NCBI GenBank assembly: GCA_900102235.1 | Contig: FMVL01000003.1 | Span: forward strand, 186,001-250,000 | Direction: 5' to 3' | Length of the DNA: 64,000 nucleotides | Source of the DNA: Lachnospiraceae bacterium XBB2008 | GTDB taxonomy: Bacteria; Bacillota; Clostridia; Lachnospirales; Lachnospiraceae | Shown here: positions 17,744 to 27,714 of the stretch, in pieces | How positions within the stretch are numbered: the stretch's first letter is position 1 | Layout: each line of letters opens with the position of its first letter | The notes under the pieces: generated by a model | The model's input: the letters and a program-made list of their open reading frames with translations, nothing else | Databases searched by the model: none | What the model was told of the DNA's origin: nothing | Translations under genes and position numbers: made by a program

Positions 17744-19708
17744 TTATTCTCCGACAGCCTCTTTGTTCTGCTCTTTTACAAAAGCGATGAAATCATTCTC
17801 CGGGAGCGGCTTACTGAAATAAAAGCCCTGTATAAAATCACAGCCGATATTTGTGAATTTGTCCAGAGCGCGCTTATCCTCAACGCCCTCGACAAGTATC
17901 AGTTTTTTCATACGTTTGAGCATCCTGACCGTATTCCTGATGACCGCCCACATGGAAGGAATATCCATATCGTCAACGAGCGACTTGTCAAGCTTAACGA
18001 TATCCAGAGGGAGCTGTACCACTCTGGTGATGTTGGAATATCCGGTACCGTAATCATCCAGCGAGAATCTGATGCCGTCCCCGGCAAGTTTGGAGATATT
18101 CCTGTCGGTGACTTCGGGATCATAATCGGCGGCCGTCTCGGTGATCTCAAGATTGACCTGATCGGGTCTTACCCCGTGCCTGTCCATGCATGCCCGAATG
18201 CGTTCGTACAGATCGGATTCGATGCACTGGGCTGCAGAAAGATTTATCTCGATATACTCGATACCCAGTGCGCTCAGATCATGGCTGCCTATGAACCTGC
18301 AGACTTCGTCGGTGACATACTCTCCTATATCATGGATCGCCCCGCTGTTCTCAGCGGCAGGAATGAAAAGTGCCGGGGATACGAATCCGTACTCGTCATC
18401 AATAAGCCTTATCAGAGCCTCAGCCGAAGTAAACCTGCCTTTTTCAACATTATATATCGGCTGATAGTACATCAGGAACTTATGGTTCTCTATGGCGCGG
18501 CTTATGATCGCATCCATGTCACTGCGGATACGGAAGTCGTTATCTTTGGTAAGTTCGGAAACAACGATTACACGCTCCGTTACGGGCAGTTTGGTATTAA
18601 ATGTTCCTTCGAAGTTGAGCAGACCGTCCTCGGTATCTATATCATCGGGGCATCTGACCATGCATGCCGTTGTTTCAAGCTTTACCTCCATATGATGGAG
18701 GGCTATGGGTTTGTTCATATATGCGTTGATCGCATGTCCGGCGTTGAGCAGCGGACTGTAGTAATCCGCATCCGCCGTGATAACGAACGATCCCTGTTCG
18801 AGATAATATGTTTCAAAAACAGTGCTCACGGAAGCCGATATCTGATTGATCCTGGCAGCAACCGTCTGGATCAGTTCGGTATAATTGGTCATTCCGAGGC
18901 TTCTGCGAAGAAGTCTGTAGTTATTGATACGGATCATCAGATAACTCATGGGTGCATGAGCAACATAATTGGTGTGAACATTTCCGAGAAATGCCTTGTA
19001 GCTCTGCATTCCCATAACTTCATCCATCATATCCTCAGGTCTGTGAACGGTGATGGCTATCGCTATGCATATGATGGTTGTCGTGATTATCTCAATACGA
19101 AGATCGGGTATGAAGAACTGGATCAGAACGGCAATACCGTTTAAAGGAAGCATGCTCATAAGAAGCCAGAAACGCAGACCTGTAACAAGCCTGCGGTAAC
19201 GAGTGAGAACTACGATCTCGAAGAACATATAGTAAAAAGCAACGAAATACAGGACCATGAACCACGGGCCATGGAAAAACTCCAGATTTTCGTCGAAGTA
19301 GAACATCTTATGATTGGCGATGTTTATGATCAGAAGAATGATATCGACATTATACGGAACCAGCCACAGATACAGCAGGGCACTGGTCCTCTTGGTCTTG
19401 TACCATATCCCTATGATGGACGCCATATACAGGAAGTAGAGCGGCGACATGAAGTTATGGAGCAGATAATACAGAAGATTGAGCAGATATCTTAACGGTG
19501 TCTGCCACTGTGCATGCGCAGCGATCTGATCCATATATTCGGAAGCTATATCCAGGATCCCGGCCAGAAGGAGCACGACGCACAAAAACAGAAACAGTTT
19601 GTTACTCCTGCCTTTGTACAATCCCCTTGCAACCAGGGCCAATATGAGCGTGGCCAATGCCATGACCGCACATACATCATAGATCAGATATATATGAGTT
19701 ATCTGCAT
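17744..19708 (-). CDS. Membrane EAL-domain c-di-GMP phosphodiesterase (paralogue 2)
   Basis: A 654-residue paralogue of the downstream protein, with the same plan: about eight transmembrane helices (1-225), a degenerate GGDEF domain without the signature (about 235-390) and an EAL domain (about 400-640). EAL is canonical here (EALIRL), as are INLSAA, LDDYGTGYS, VKLDKSL, LVEGVED and QGFYFSKP. Predicted to linearise c-di-GMP at the membrane. The two genes are separated by 3 bp, indicating a tandem duplication that has diverged considerably. The ribosome site is weak; it follows the DUF4317 gene by 18 bp. Confidence 0.88.
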   Translation of the reverse strand: MQITHIYLIYDVCAVMALATLILALVARGLYKGRSNKLFLFLCVVLLLAGILDIASEYMDQIAAHAQWQTPLRYLLNLLYYLLHNFMSPLYFLYMASIIGIWYKTKRTSALLYLWLVPYNVDIILLIINIANHKMFYFDENLEFFHGPWFMVLYFVAFYYMFFEIVVLTRYRRLVTGLRFWLLMSMLPLNGIAVLIQFFIPDLRIEIITTTIICIAIAITVHRPEDMMDEVMGMQSYKAFLGNVHTNYVAHAPMSYLMIRINNYRLLRRSLGMTNYTELIQTVAARINQISASVSTVFETYYLEQGSFVITADADYYSPLLNAGHAINAYMNKPIALHHMEVKLETTACMVRCPDDIDTEDGLLNFEGTFNTKLPVTERVIVVSELTKDNDFRIRSDMDAIISRAIENHKFLMYYQPIYNVEKGRFTSAEALIRLIDDEYGFVSPALFIPAAENSGAIHDIGEYVTDEVCRFIGSHDLSALGIEYIEINLSAAQCIESDLYERIRACMDRHGVRPDQVNLEITETAADYDPEVTDRNISKLAGDGIRFSLDDYGTGYSNITRVVQLPLDIVKLDKSLVDDMDIPSMWAVIRNTVRMLKRMKKLILVEGVEDKRALDKFTNIGCDFIQGFYFSKPLPENDFIAFVKEQNKEAVGE

Positions 19709-19726
19709 TCTGTCAGCTGTAAACCC

Positions 19727-20950
19727 CTAAATCTCTTTTTCGTGCCCGTTTATGATGATCTGATCTCCATCCGTTACGGGAATGAGCACAAACTTCTGTG
19801 CATCGATGATCTCTGTCTTTATACGGCCTTCGAGAGACGGATCCACATTAACTATAACACCTCCGTCGGCTTCCATGACAGATAATCTGCTCTTTAATTC
19901 ACTGTTTTCTCTTACGAGATCCTTTTCGTGGCGAACTCGGAGACTCTCCTTAAGTTCCTTCTCAGTCACGAGATTCTCCAGGAGAGGCGCTTCATCGGCG
20001 AATTCATCATGACATATCTCGCGGATGCTTTTTGCGCTCGTCTCCTCTACATCGTTTTCCTTAAGGATCTCTTCGATCACATGATCGTTTAAGACGATCG
20101 GCGCACCGCTCACGATACCGGCTTCCGCATCTGCCCTTAATTCATTAACACGATCGTTTATGCTCTCGCTGATATCGGTGAGTATGGATTCGGCCTTCGC
20201 CGTATCCTGACCGCATGAGCTTCGGACTATCGCCTGAAATGCTTTCTTGAGTTCCGTTGCGGATCTCTTCACACCGCATCCGAGAACTTCCTCGATGAAC
20301 TCGGGATGAGAATCCTTGGGATCCTTGATGAAGTAATCGACCTTGTGTATGTCCGCGCTTCTTTCGTCAAATGCCGGAAAAAGAAATCCGGTATCGGGAG
20401 GAGCCACTATCCAGTCTCTGATACGCGACCCGATCCTGTTCTCCGCTTCCCTGTAACCCAGGCCCGGCTTGGACAGATCAACGGGACATACGCTGACAAG
20501 AATATATTCATAGACCTCTTCCGACTCATCAAGTTTCTGATGATCGGAAGTGCGGGTCATCACATCATATGTGTCCTTGAAGACCAGTATCAGAAAATTA
20601 CCGGTATGGCTGTAGTTTTCTATGATCAGATCATAGAGTCTCTCAAGCAGGTCCTCATTCTTCAAGTCGCTGCTCTTCAATCCCATGTAGAACTGCTGGC
20701 GGCCGCCGGGTTCTTCCTCTTCCGCGGGAAATTCAAGTTCGAGGATATTGTTTCCGACAGCTCCGCCAAGAGTCTTCTTGGCAAGTTCCATATACTTATA
20801 GAACTCATCCTCGGGGAGATTCAGGAAATTCTCATTAAAGGTCAGAACCTTATTCTTATAGCCATCGACATAGCAGCCGGCCATACGGCTTATGGTACAG
20901 TTTTCCTTTTTGAACCTGCGGCGCAGTTCAAGTACGTCACTCCGGTTCAT
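19727..20950 (-). CDS. DUF4317 family protein
   Basis: A 407-residue soluble protein whose N terminus (MNRSDVLELRRRFKKENC, then GCYVDGYKNK and LPEDEFYKYME) matches my recollection of DUF4317, a clostridial family of unknown function. There is no signal peptide or membrane segment. A charged helical stretch lies near 310-370. It starts 1 bp after aspS ends and is followed by the two EAL genes in the same run. The context does not reveal a role. Confidence 0.8.
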   Translation of the reverse strand: MNRSDVLELRRRFKKENCTISRMAGCYVDGYKNKVLTFNENFLNLPEDEFYKYMELAKKTLGGAVGNNILELEFPAEEEEPGGRQQFYMGLKSSDLKNEDLLERLYDLIIENYSHTGNFLILVFKDTYDVMTRTSDHQKLDESEEVYEYILVSVCPVDLSKPGLGYREAENRIGSRIRDWIVAPPDTGFLFPAFDERSADIHKVDYFIKDPKDSHPEFIEEVLGCGVKRSATELKKAFQAIVRSSCGQDTAKAESILTDISESINDRVNELRADAEAGIVSGAPIVLNDHVIEEILKENDVEETSAKSIREICHDEFADEAPLLENLVTEKELKESLRVRHEKDLVRENSELKSRLSVMEADGGVIVNVDPSLEGRIKTEIIDAQKFVLIPVTDGDQIIINGHEKEI

Positions 20951-20951
20951 A

Positions 20952-22718
20952 TCAGTCCTCTTCCTTCGGCATCTCTATGCGGATATGGACGTCACGAAGC
21001 TGAGCCTCGCTCACTTCGGCAGGTGCACCCATCATGATGTCGCAGGCATTCTTGTTCATCGGGAAAGGAATGATCTCACGGATGCTCTCCTCACCGCAGA
21101 TGAGCATGATCATACGGTCAACGCCGGGAGCTATTCCGGCATGCGGAGGTGCTCCGTAGCAGAAAGCATTGTACATGGCGGGGAATTTGGCCTTCACATC
21201 CTCTTCTCCGAGTCCGACCAGCTTAAATGCTTCGATCATGATCTCGGGATCATGATTTCTTACGGCACCGCTGGAGAGTTCCACGCCGTTGCATACGAGG
21301 TCATACTGATATGCCAGGATGCTTAAGGGATCCTGAGTCTTAAGCGCATCAAGACCTCCCTGAGGCATTGAGAAAGGATTGTGGCAGAATTCGAGTTCAC
21401 CGGATTCCTCTCCTATCTCATACATCGGGAAATCAACTATCCAGCAGAACTCATATGCGTCCTGCTTCATATGCTTTTCGGATGCGGATCCGAGTAGCTT
21501 TCTGAGTGTACCTGCGCTCTTTAACGCGGCACCTTTGTCTCCGCATGTAAGCCCGACGAAGTCTCCCGCTTTTATTCCGAGAGCGCTCTTTACTTCATCC
21601 GCTTTTTCCTGAAGGAACTTGGCGATACCTCCGGCGATGGCACCGGTCTCGTCAACCTTGAACCAATAGCCTTTCCCGCCCGAGATCGTCTCGGTCTCGG
21701 CCATGATCGCATCGATCTGCTTACGTGTGGCCTCAAAGCCGTCTACCACGACAGCCTTGATCACGTCTGCCTCTCCGAACGGAGGGAAGCCGCAATCCTT
21801 CATGAGCGCGGTCACATCAGTAAGCTCTAAGTCGATACGAAGATCGGGCTTATCGGTACCGTACTTCTCCATGGACTCAAGGTACGGGATCCTCTTAAAA
21901 GGAGCCTTGGAAGCGTTCTTATATACTCCGTACTCTTCGAATACCGGAGGAAGCACTTCTTCAACTATCGCAAAAACATCCTCCTGGGAAGCAAAAGCCA
22001 TCTCCATATCGAGCTGATAAAACTCTCCCGGAGAACGGTCTGCTCTCGCATCCTCATCCCTGAAGCAGGGAGCGATCTGGAAATATCTGTCAAAGCCCGA
22101 AGCCATGAGTATCTGCTTGAACTGCTGGGGTGCCTGTGGAAGAGCATAAAACTTGCCGGGATGGTTACGGGCGGGCACCAGATAATCCCTTGCTCCCTCG
22201 GGCGATGAACAGGTAAGGATCGGAGTGGTTATCTCCAGAAAATCCAGTTCGTTCATTCGGCGTCTGAGCTCGGCCACGATGCGGCTTCTTAAGACCATCT
22301 TGCTCTTGACGGCAGGATTCCTTAAGTCAAGGTATCTGTATTTGAGTCTCATGTTCTCATCGGCTTCGGTGGATCTGTTGATCTCGAAAGGAAGCTCGTT
22401 ATAGATGCACTTGCCCAGGATCTCTATCGCTTCGGGAACGACCTCGATATCACCGGTAGGGATATTGGCATTCTTGCTGGAACGCTCTCTCACGGTACCC
22501 GTGACTGATATTGTGGACTCGTTGTTCACACTGTCGATGATCTCCATCATCTCTTCGGTCTCTATCACTACCTGAGTGGTTCCGTAGAAATCCCTGAGGA
22601 TCAGAAAACCGAGATTCTTTGATACCTTACGCAGGTTCTCGTACCATCCGACGATGGTGACCTTCTCTCCTGCATTCTCTATTCTTAACTGATTACAGTT
22701 ATGTGTACGTGACTGCAT
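20952..22718 (-). CDS. aspS: Aspartyl-tRNA synthetase
   Basis: A 588-residue class II aminoacyl-tRNA synthetase. It has an N-terminal OB-fold anticodon-binding domain, class II motif 1 in the RYLDLRNP region, motif 2 around FRDEDARADRSPGEF, a GAD insertion typical of bacterial AspRS (about 280-415), and motif 3 in GIAPGVDRMIM. Length fits bacterial enzymes; discriminating versus non-discriminating type cannot be settled here. AGGAGA precedes the ATG. It is cotranscribed after purA, and both enzymes use aspartate. Confidence 0.96.
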   Translation of the reverse strand: MQSRTHNCNQLRIENAGEKVTIVGWYENLRKVSKNLGFLILRDFYGTTQVVIETEEMMEIIDSVNNESTISVTGTVRERSSKNANIPTGDIEVVPEAIEILGKCIYNELPFEINRSTEADENMRLKYRYLDLRNPAVKSKMVLRSRIVAELRRRMNELDFLEITTPILTCSSPEGARDYLVPARNHPGKFYALPQAPQQFKQILMASGFDRYFQIAPCFRDEDARADRSPGEFYQLDMEMAFASQEDVFAIVEEVLPPVFEEYGVYKNASKAPFKRIPYLESMEKYGTDKPDLRIDLELTDVTALMKDCGFPPFGEADVIKAVVVDGFEATRKQIDAIMAETETISGGKGYWFKVDETGAIAGGIAKFLQEKADEVKSALGIKAGDFVGLTCGDKGAALKSAGTLRKLLGSASEKHMKQDAYEFCWIVDFPMYEIGEESGELEFCHNPFSMPQGGLDALKTQDPLSILAYQYDLVCNGVELSSGAVRNHDPEIMIEAFKLVGLGEEDVKAKFPAMYNAFCYGAPPHAGIAPGVDRMIMLICGEESIREIIPFPMNKNACDIMMGAPAEVSEAQLRDVHIRIEMPKEED

Positions 22719-22737
22719 ATTGTCTCCTTATGTATAT

Positions 22738-24033
22738 TTACTTCTTAAGCTTACTATCCCTGTAGATCACATCACTGCGCTTCGGCCCGTTTGATACCAT
22801 CGTGATGGGATATCCGATCTGCTCTTCGATGAAGTTTACATAATTCTGTGCTTCGATCGGAAGCTCTTCGAACTTGTTTATTCCCCTGATATCGCATTTC
22901 CAGCCCGGGAATACCTTGAGTACGGGTTTGGCCCTGTCGAGAAGATGTGTTACGGGGAACTCGGTCGTAACCTCTCCGTCTATCTCATATCCCACGCATA
23001 CCGGGATCTCATCAAGATAGCCAAGCGCATCGAGAACCGAGAGAGCCACATCGGTACAACCCTGCAGACGGCAGCCGTATTTGGATGCCACACAGTCATA
23101 CCAGCCGACTCTTCTGGGGCGTCCCGTCGTAGCGCCGTACTCTCCGCCGTCGCCGCCGTGATTTCTGAGCTCCTCGGCTTCCTTATCGAAGATCTCCGAT
23201 ACAAAAGCTCCGGCACCCACTGCTGATGAATATGCCTTGGAGATGACTACGATCTGCTGTATCTCATAAGGAGGGATACCTGCACCTATCGCACCGTATG
23301 CTGCAAGAGGTGATGAAGAAGTTACCATGGGATAGATGCCGTGATCCGGATCCTTCATGGTACCGAGCTGACCTTCAAGGAGCACGGTCTTCTTTTCCTT
23401 CAGTGCTTTATCAAGATAGAGTGATACGTCCCCGAGATAAGGCTTAACACGCTCGCGTTGTGTCTTGATCCAGTCAAGGATCGCAGCCTGATCGAGAGGA
23501 TCCGTATGATAAAGGTTCACGAGCAGAGCGTCCTTGATGGCAGCTATGCGGGCGATCTTCTCTTTAAGGACATCGTCATCCTGATAGAACTCATTGATCT
23601 GCCATCCGATCTTGGCATACTTGTCGGAATAAAAAGGAGCGATACCCGATTTCGTGGAGCCGAATGACTTGCCTGCAAGTCTGGCTTCTTCCAATGTGTC
23701 AAATGTCACATGATAAGGCATCATTACCTGAACTCTGTCGGATATCATGATCTGAGGAGCAGGCACGCCCTTGGATGTTATATCATCCAGTTCCTTCATG
23801 AACTTCTCGATATCAAAAGCAACTCCGTTACCTATGATATTCATTATCTTCTGATGAAATACGCCTGAAGGCATGGTATGAAGTGCAAACTTGCCGTAAT
23901 CGTTCACGATCGTATGACCGGCATTTGCTCCTCCCTGAAAGCGGATGACTATGTCCGCATCCTCGGCAAGCATATCGGTAAACTTGCCTTTTCCTTCGTC
24001 GCCCCAGTTAGCGCCTACAACTGCCTTTACCAT
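22738..24033 (-). CDS. purA: Adenylosuccinate synthetase
   Basis: A 431-residue enzyme that joins IMP and aspartate with GTP to make adenylosuccinate, the first step from IMP to AMP. The N terminus VVGANWGDEGKGKFTD is the family's P-loop and catalytic Asp; GGANAGHT, GTTKSGI-like GSTKSGIAPFYSDK and TTGRPRRVGW follow. A strong GGAGGAA ribosome site lies before the ATG. It sits 15 bp downstream of purB, which catalyses the next step, so the pair completes AMP synthesis. Confidence 0.96.
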   Translation of the reverse strand: MVKAVVGANWGDEGKGKFTDMLAEDADIVIRFQGGANAGHTIVNDYGKFALHTMPSGVFHQKIMNIIGNGVAFDIEKFMKELDDITSKGVPAPQIMISDRVQVMMPYHVTFDTLEEARLAGKSFGSTKSGIAPFYSDKYAKIGWQINEFYQDDDVLKEKIARIAAIKDALLVNLYHTDPLDQAAILDWIKTQRERVKPYLGDVSLYLDKALKEKKTVLLEGQLGTMKDPDHGIYPMVTSSSPLAAYGAIGAGIPPYEIQQIVVISKAYSSAVGAGAFVSEIFDKEAEELRNHGGDGGEYGATTGRPRRVGWYDCVASKYGCRLQGCTDVALSVLDALGYLDEIPVCVGYEIDGEVTTEFPVTHLLDRAKPVLKVFPGWKCDIRGINKFEELPIEAQNYVNFIEEQIGYPITMVSNGPKRSDVIYRDSKLKK

Positions 24034-24048
24034 CTCATTCCTCCTGTA

Positions 24049-25500
24049 TTAAACATTGATCTCGGCTTTGGCACCGAGCATTTCCCTATGCGAAGCGCGT
24101 ATCGGTTCGATGACCGACGCGATGAACTTCTCTACCTGAAGCGGAGCCCTGCCCACATACTTAGCGGGATCCATTGCGGCGTTCAGATCTTCAAGATCCA
24201 TTCCGAAGCAAGGTTCTTCGGCTATGAGCTCGAGCAGATTGTTATCAAGACCGAGCTTCTTGACATTGTTCCCGGCCTCCATGGACAGCTGTCTGATCTT
24301 CTCGTGGAGTTCCTGTCTGTTGCCGCCGGCCTTGACCGCATCCATCATGATGTTCTCGGTGGCCATGAAAGGAAGCTCGCTCATAAGTCTCTTGGCTATT
24401 ACTTTCTCGTTTACCACAAGTCCGTCCACGACATTTAAGCACAGATCCAGCACACCGTCTATGGCCAGGAACGCTTCGGGGATCGAAAGCCTCTTGTTGG
24501 CCGAATCGTCCAGCGTTCTCTCGAACCACTGTGTAGCCGATGTGATGGCAGGATTAAGTGCATCTATCATCACGTATCTTGAGAGCGAAGCGATGCGCTC
24601 GCTTCTCATGGGATTGCGCTTGTATGCCATTGCGGATGAACCGATCTGGCTCTTTTCGAAGGGCTCCTCGACTTCCTTTAAGTGCTGGAGAAGTCTGATA
24701 TCGTTGCTCATCTTGTGGGCCGATGCAGCGATGCCCGCGAGTACGTTGCAGACTCTCGTATCCACTTTTCTGGAATAGGTCTGTCCGGATACCGGATAGC
24801 ACTCCTCAAATCCCATCTTATGTGCGATCATCGGATCGATCTTATCTATGGTCTCCTGATCACCGTTAAACAGTTCCAGGAAAGAAGCCTGCGTTCCGGT
24901 CGTTCCCTTGGAACCCAGCAGTTTAAGAGAGCCGAGCACATACTCAAGATCCTCTAAGTCCATAACGAACTCCTGAGTCCAGAGGGTCGCTCTCTTACCC
25001 ACGGTCGTGGGCTGTGCGGGCTGGAAGTGTGTGAACGCCAGTGTCGGGAGTGACTTGTATTTATCCGCAAAAGAAGACAGCTCATCGATAACGCATACGA
25101 GTTTCTTGCGAACGAGTTCAAGCGCTTCCCTCATCACGATGATATCGGTGTTATCACCGACATAGCAGCTCGTTGCTCCCAGATGGATGATGCCCGCTGC
25201 CTTGGGGCACTGAACACCATAAGCATATACATGGCTCATAACATCGTGGCGGACTTCTTTTTCACGCGCTTTGGCCACATCATAGTTGATGTCGTCCACG
25301 TGGGCACGCATCTCATCGATCATCTCCTGATCGATGACCGGCTCGCCGTCACGCGACAGTCCCAGTTCCATCTCTGTCTCGGCAAGAGCTATCCACAGTT
25401 TTCGCCATGTGGTGAACTTCTTGTCCTGAGAAAAGATATATTGCATCTCTTTGCTGGCATATCTCTCCGAAAGCGGAGAACTGTATACATCTGTAGGCAT
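24049..25500 (-). CDS. purB: Adenylosuccinate lyase
   Basis: A 483-residue fumarase/aspartase-superfamily lyase that releases fumarate from adenylosuccinate and from SAICAR. The signature is GSSAMAYKRNPMRSE near 290-305; HLGATSCYVGDNTD and FTHFQPAQPTTVGKR are the other conserved regions. It is the longer form common in clostridia and eukaryotes rather than the roughly 430-residue Bacillus type. AGGAGGT precedes the ATG. It is first in the run purB-purA-aspS-DUF4317-EAL-EAL and has its own promoter. Confidence 0.95.
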   Translation of the reverse strand: MPTDVYSSPLSERYASKEMQYIFSQDKKFTTWRKLWIALAETEMELGLSRDGEPVIDQEMIDEMRAHVDDINYDVAKAREKEVRHDVMSHVYAYGVQCPKAAGIIHLGATSCYVGDNTDIIVMREALELVRKKLVCVIDELSSFADKYKSLPTLAFTHFQPAQPTTVGKRATLWTQEFVMDLEDLEYVLGSLKLLGSKGTTGTQASFLELFNGDQETIDKIDPMIAHKMGFEECYPVSGQTYSRKVDTRVCNVLAGIAASAHKMSNDIRLLQHLKEVEEPFEKSQIGSSAMAYKRNPMRSERIASLSRYVMIDALNPAITSATQWFERTLDDSANKRLSIPEAFLAIDGVLDLCLNVVDGLVVNEKVIAKRLMSELPFMATENIMMDAVKAGGNRQELHEKIRQLSMEAGNNVKKLGLDNNLLELIAEEPCFGMDLEDLNAAMDPAKYVGRAPLQVEKFIASVIEPIRASHREMLGAKAEINV

Positions 25501-25539
25501 GTTTACCTCCTGAAATAAGCCCGAACGGGCACCTTTACA

Positions 25540-25568
25540 ATCCTATCAAACAGGGAGTTTTGCGTCAA
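25540..25568 (-). promoter_or_regulatory. Promoter of the purB operon
   Basis: On the minus strand TTGACG (25568-25563) and TAGGAT (25545-25540) are separated by 17 bp. The -35 box overlaps the stop codon of the upstream gene. The leader of about 33 nt holds a small GCCCG-TT-CGGGC hairpin (25519-25530 region) before the ribosome site. This hairpin followed by TTATTT could also act as a weak terminator for upstream transcripts. Confidence 0.6.
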
Positions 25569-26857
25569 GAAAGACCGGCGCCTTCCCTCGCATCATATTC
25601 CTCAACAAGAGCCATGATCTCTCCCGAATACTTCGGGTATGACTCGACCAGATCCTTGATCTCGTTCTGGGCGTTGGCTGCCACCACCTCACGGTTATAG
25701 TCCATGCGTTTCCTGAGTGACTGTCTTCGCAGGATGAGGCTGTGTCTGATCTCCACCATTTCCTTGTGATCCAGGATCGCATCGGTCTGGTTGAGCCAGA
25801 TCGCCGTATCGCCTATCTGATATTTACGCAGTATATGCATGAGCTCGTTCTCTACCAGATCGAGAGCCATCTGTGATTGTCTGATGGCTGCCCTGCGTTC
25901 TTTTTCCTCGTTGAACTGCTTCCAGAGTTTTGCCAGTTCCTTGGAGGAATCGACTTTGTACTTCATGCACAGATAGTCGAGCAGGTTAGTATTATTGACA
26001 TATCTGATCTTGACCTTGTTCTGGAGAAGTATCAGTCTGTTGGTCTCGGAATTCAGCTTCTTAAACTCACTCGAGGCCTCTCTGTATTTGAGGAAAACAA
26101 ATATATAGAAGATCGAAGCACCGCCTGCTGCCAGTACGTATCCCGCCGTGGTATTCATATGGAATCCGAACTGCATGATGATGAGGGCGAACAGACAGAC
26201 CGCAACCGCGACCGAGCATACGACCGCCATTCCCTGACAGTCTTCCATCTCACTTATGAGTTCGCTCCGCCTGTACCTGAAAGCGCTCCTCTCATTGTCC
26301 AGCTGCTTTAAGTCGTTCTTGATCTTGCGCTGATAATCCTCGGCTTCGGTCAGCTTGCGTATCCCGTCCTCCACTCCTTCATCCAGCATCATGAGCTGGG
26401 CGAACTTGGCATCGGACATTCCCTTGTTGATCTTGGCTTCTTCCTTATCGCGGTCCTTTCGTATAGCGGAGACCTTGGCCGCAGCCGATTCCAGTGCCGC
26501 TTTTTCATCGGGAGGAAGAGCCTCTATCTCCTCCATATCCTTAAGATAGGCGGTCACCATGTTGTATTCGTATTCGAGGTTCTCGATCTCTCTGGTCGCT
26601 TCGGCTATCTGTTCGAGGCATCCGACCACATAGTCGTGCCTCTGCTTGTGATCGTGGATATCTATGTGCTCGCGGGAATATATCACACGCTCCCAGTCGC
26701 GTCCAAGCGACCCTTTGGCATCGGATTCGTCTCCGTCACCGTAGTCCTCATCCTCGTCGATGCCCGCATCGGAGTCCCACTCGTTCCAGTCATCCAGATC
26801 ATCCCAGTCGTCGGAAAAACTCGATATCTTTTTTTTGAAGCTGTTCCATAAACCCAT
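25565..26857 (-). CDS. Coiled-coil membrane protein of the DUF5716/DUF5717 cluster
   Basis: A 430-residue protein I do not recognise. It begins with a basic patch, then a strongly acidic Asp/Glu/Trp-rich stretch (about 15-48). Long charged helices of coiled-coil character (about 70-205) precede two transmembrane helices forming a hairpin (about 208-231 and 238-258), and a second helical region follows (260-420). Both coiled-coil parts would therefore face the cytoplasm. It is the last of four tightly packed genes, and its ATG shares one base with the stop of the preceding gene. A membrane anchor or scaffold role is an inference from shape only. Confidence 0.78.
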   Translation of the reverse strand: MGLWNSFKKKISSFSDDWDDLDDWNEWDSDAGIDEDEDYGDGDESDAKGSLGRDWERVIYSREHIDIHDHKQRHDYVVGCLEQIAEATREIENLEYEYNMVTAYLKDMEEIEALPPDEKAALESAAAKVSAIRKDRDKEEAKINKGMSDAKFAQLMMLDEGVEDGIRKLTEAEDYQRKIKNDLKQLDNERSAFRYRRSELISEMEDCQGMAVVCSVAVAVCLFALIIMQFGFHMNTTAGYVLAAGGASIFYIFVFLKYREASSEFKKLNSETNRLILLQNKVKIRYVNNTNLLDYLCMKYKVDSSKELAKLWKQFNEEKERRAAIRQSQMALDLVENELMHILRKYQIGDTAIWLNQTDAILDHKEMVEIRHSLILRRQSLRKRMDYNREVVAANAQNEIKDLVESYPKYSGEIMALVEEYDAREGAGLS

Positions 26858-27705
26858 TATGTTGCCACCATTTCACGATATGAGCTTTTGAGATCCTCAA
26901 GCAGTTTGTCAAGCTGTTCATAGTAAGGAGTGGTCTGCTCGCCGTAGCTGGTGCTCTCCTCGCGGAGCATCTTCATCGCCATGATCGAGCGGAACTCATC
27001 CGTCCCCTCAAAAGATCCTTCGGCCTGGCGGATGCTCTTTTCCACACGCTGAGACATGTCGAAGAACTCGGGATGTCCCGATATGTAATCCAGATACTCT
27101 TTATCATCCCTGGATATACGAAGCGCAGTCAGGAACTGCCTGAGCGAATCGTCTCCGGGCAGAGTCTTGTATGAGCAGTAATATGCCTTGGCCGCCTCCG
27201 CGAACCTGAACATCCTGGTATATGCATAGCCGCAGTTATGCCAGATCGAAGCACGGACTTTTTTCTCATTCTCGGGAATGGATTCCAGAAGCTCATTATA
27301 TGCTTCAAGCGCCATGGTCACGCGGCCGCACATCAGATAGTAGTCCGCACGAGCTTTGTTTTTCTCATATACGGACAGGGATGCGTTGTCGCGGATGACC
27401 GCGCAGGTCTCGGCGATGCTCTCATCATCGTAGAAACCGACATATTCCATGATGATCCTGGCATATCCTTCAACGGAGCCCTTTCTCCTGACATGCTCCG
27501 TCAGTTCACGGCACAGATCGTCAAGGCCGCACTCCTCGCCCAGCCACTTTGCAAGTTCCTCGGATGCAAAAGTCTCATCCAGGAGATACGCATCCAGGAC
27601 GATGGAGTAACACAGTTCCTCGGGGGAATATACCCTGACCATCATCTTGTCGATCAGATATGGAGTTTTGCTTCTGTGCCCGCAGGCTAATCTGACATTT
27701 TCCAT
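26857..27705 (-). CDS. TPR-like protein of the DUF5716/DUF5717 cluster
   Basis: A 282-residue soluble protein. The N-terminal part begins MENVRLACGH and contains RVYSPEELCYSIVLDAYLLDE, a pattern I associate with an uncharacterised conserved clostridial family. The middle (about 115-215) reads as helical TPR-like repeats, for example the ARADYYLMCGRVTMALEAYN and CGYAYTRMFRFAEAAKAYY helices. No catalytic motif is seen. Such repeats usually bind other proteins, fitting a link between the DUF5716 protein upstream and the membrane protein downstream. It is 9 bp after the former and shares one base with the latter. Confidence 0.8.
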   Translation of the reverse strand: MENVRLACGHRSKTPYLIDKMMVRVYSPEELCYSIVLDAYLLDETFASEELAKWLGEECGLDDLCRELTEHVRRKGSVEGYARIIMEYVGFYDDESIAETCAVIRDNASLSVYEKNKARADYYLMCGRVTMALEAYNELLESIPENEKKVRASIWHNCGYAYTRMFRFAEAAKAYYCSYKTLPGDDSLRQFLTALRISRDDKEYLDYISGHPEFFDMSQRVEKSIRQAEGSFEGTDEFRSIMAMKMLREESTSYGEQTTPYYEQLDKLLEDLKSSYREMVAT

Positions 27706-27714
27706 GGGGTTATG

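Noticed and set aside
25519-25530. GCCCG/CGGGC hairpin as a strong terminator after the coiled-coil gene
   Set aside because: The stem is only 5 bp with a 2-base loop and no run of T; it lies in the purB leader. At most a weak element.
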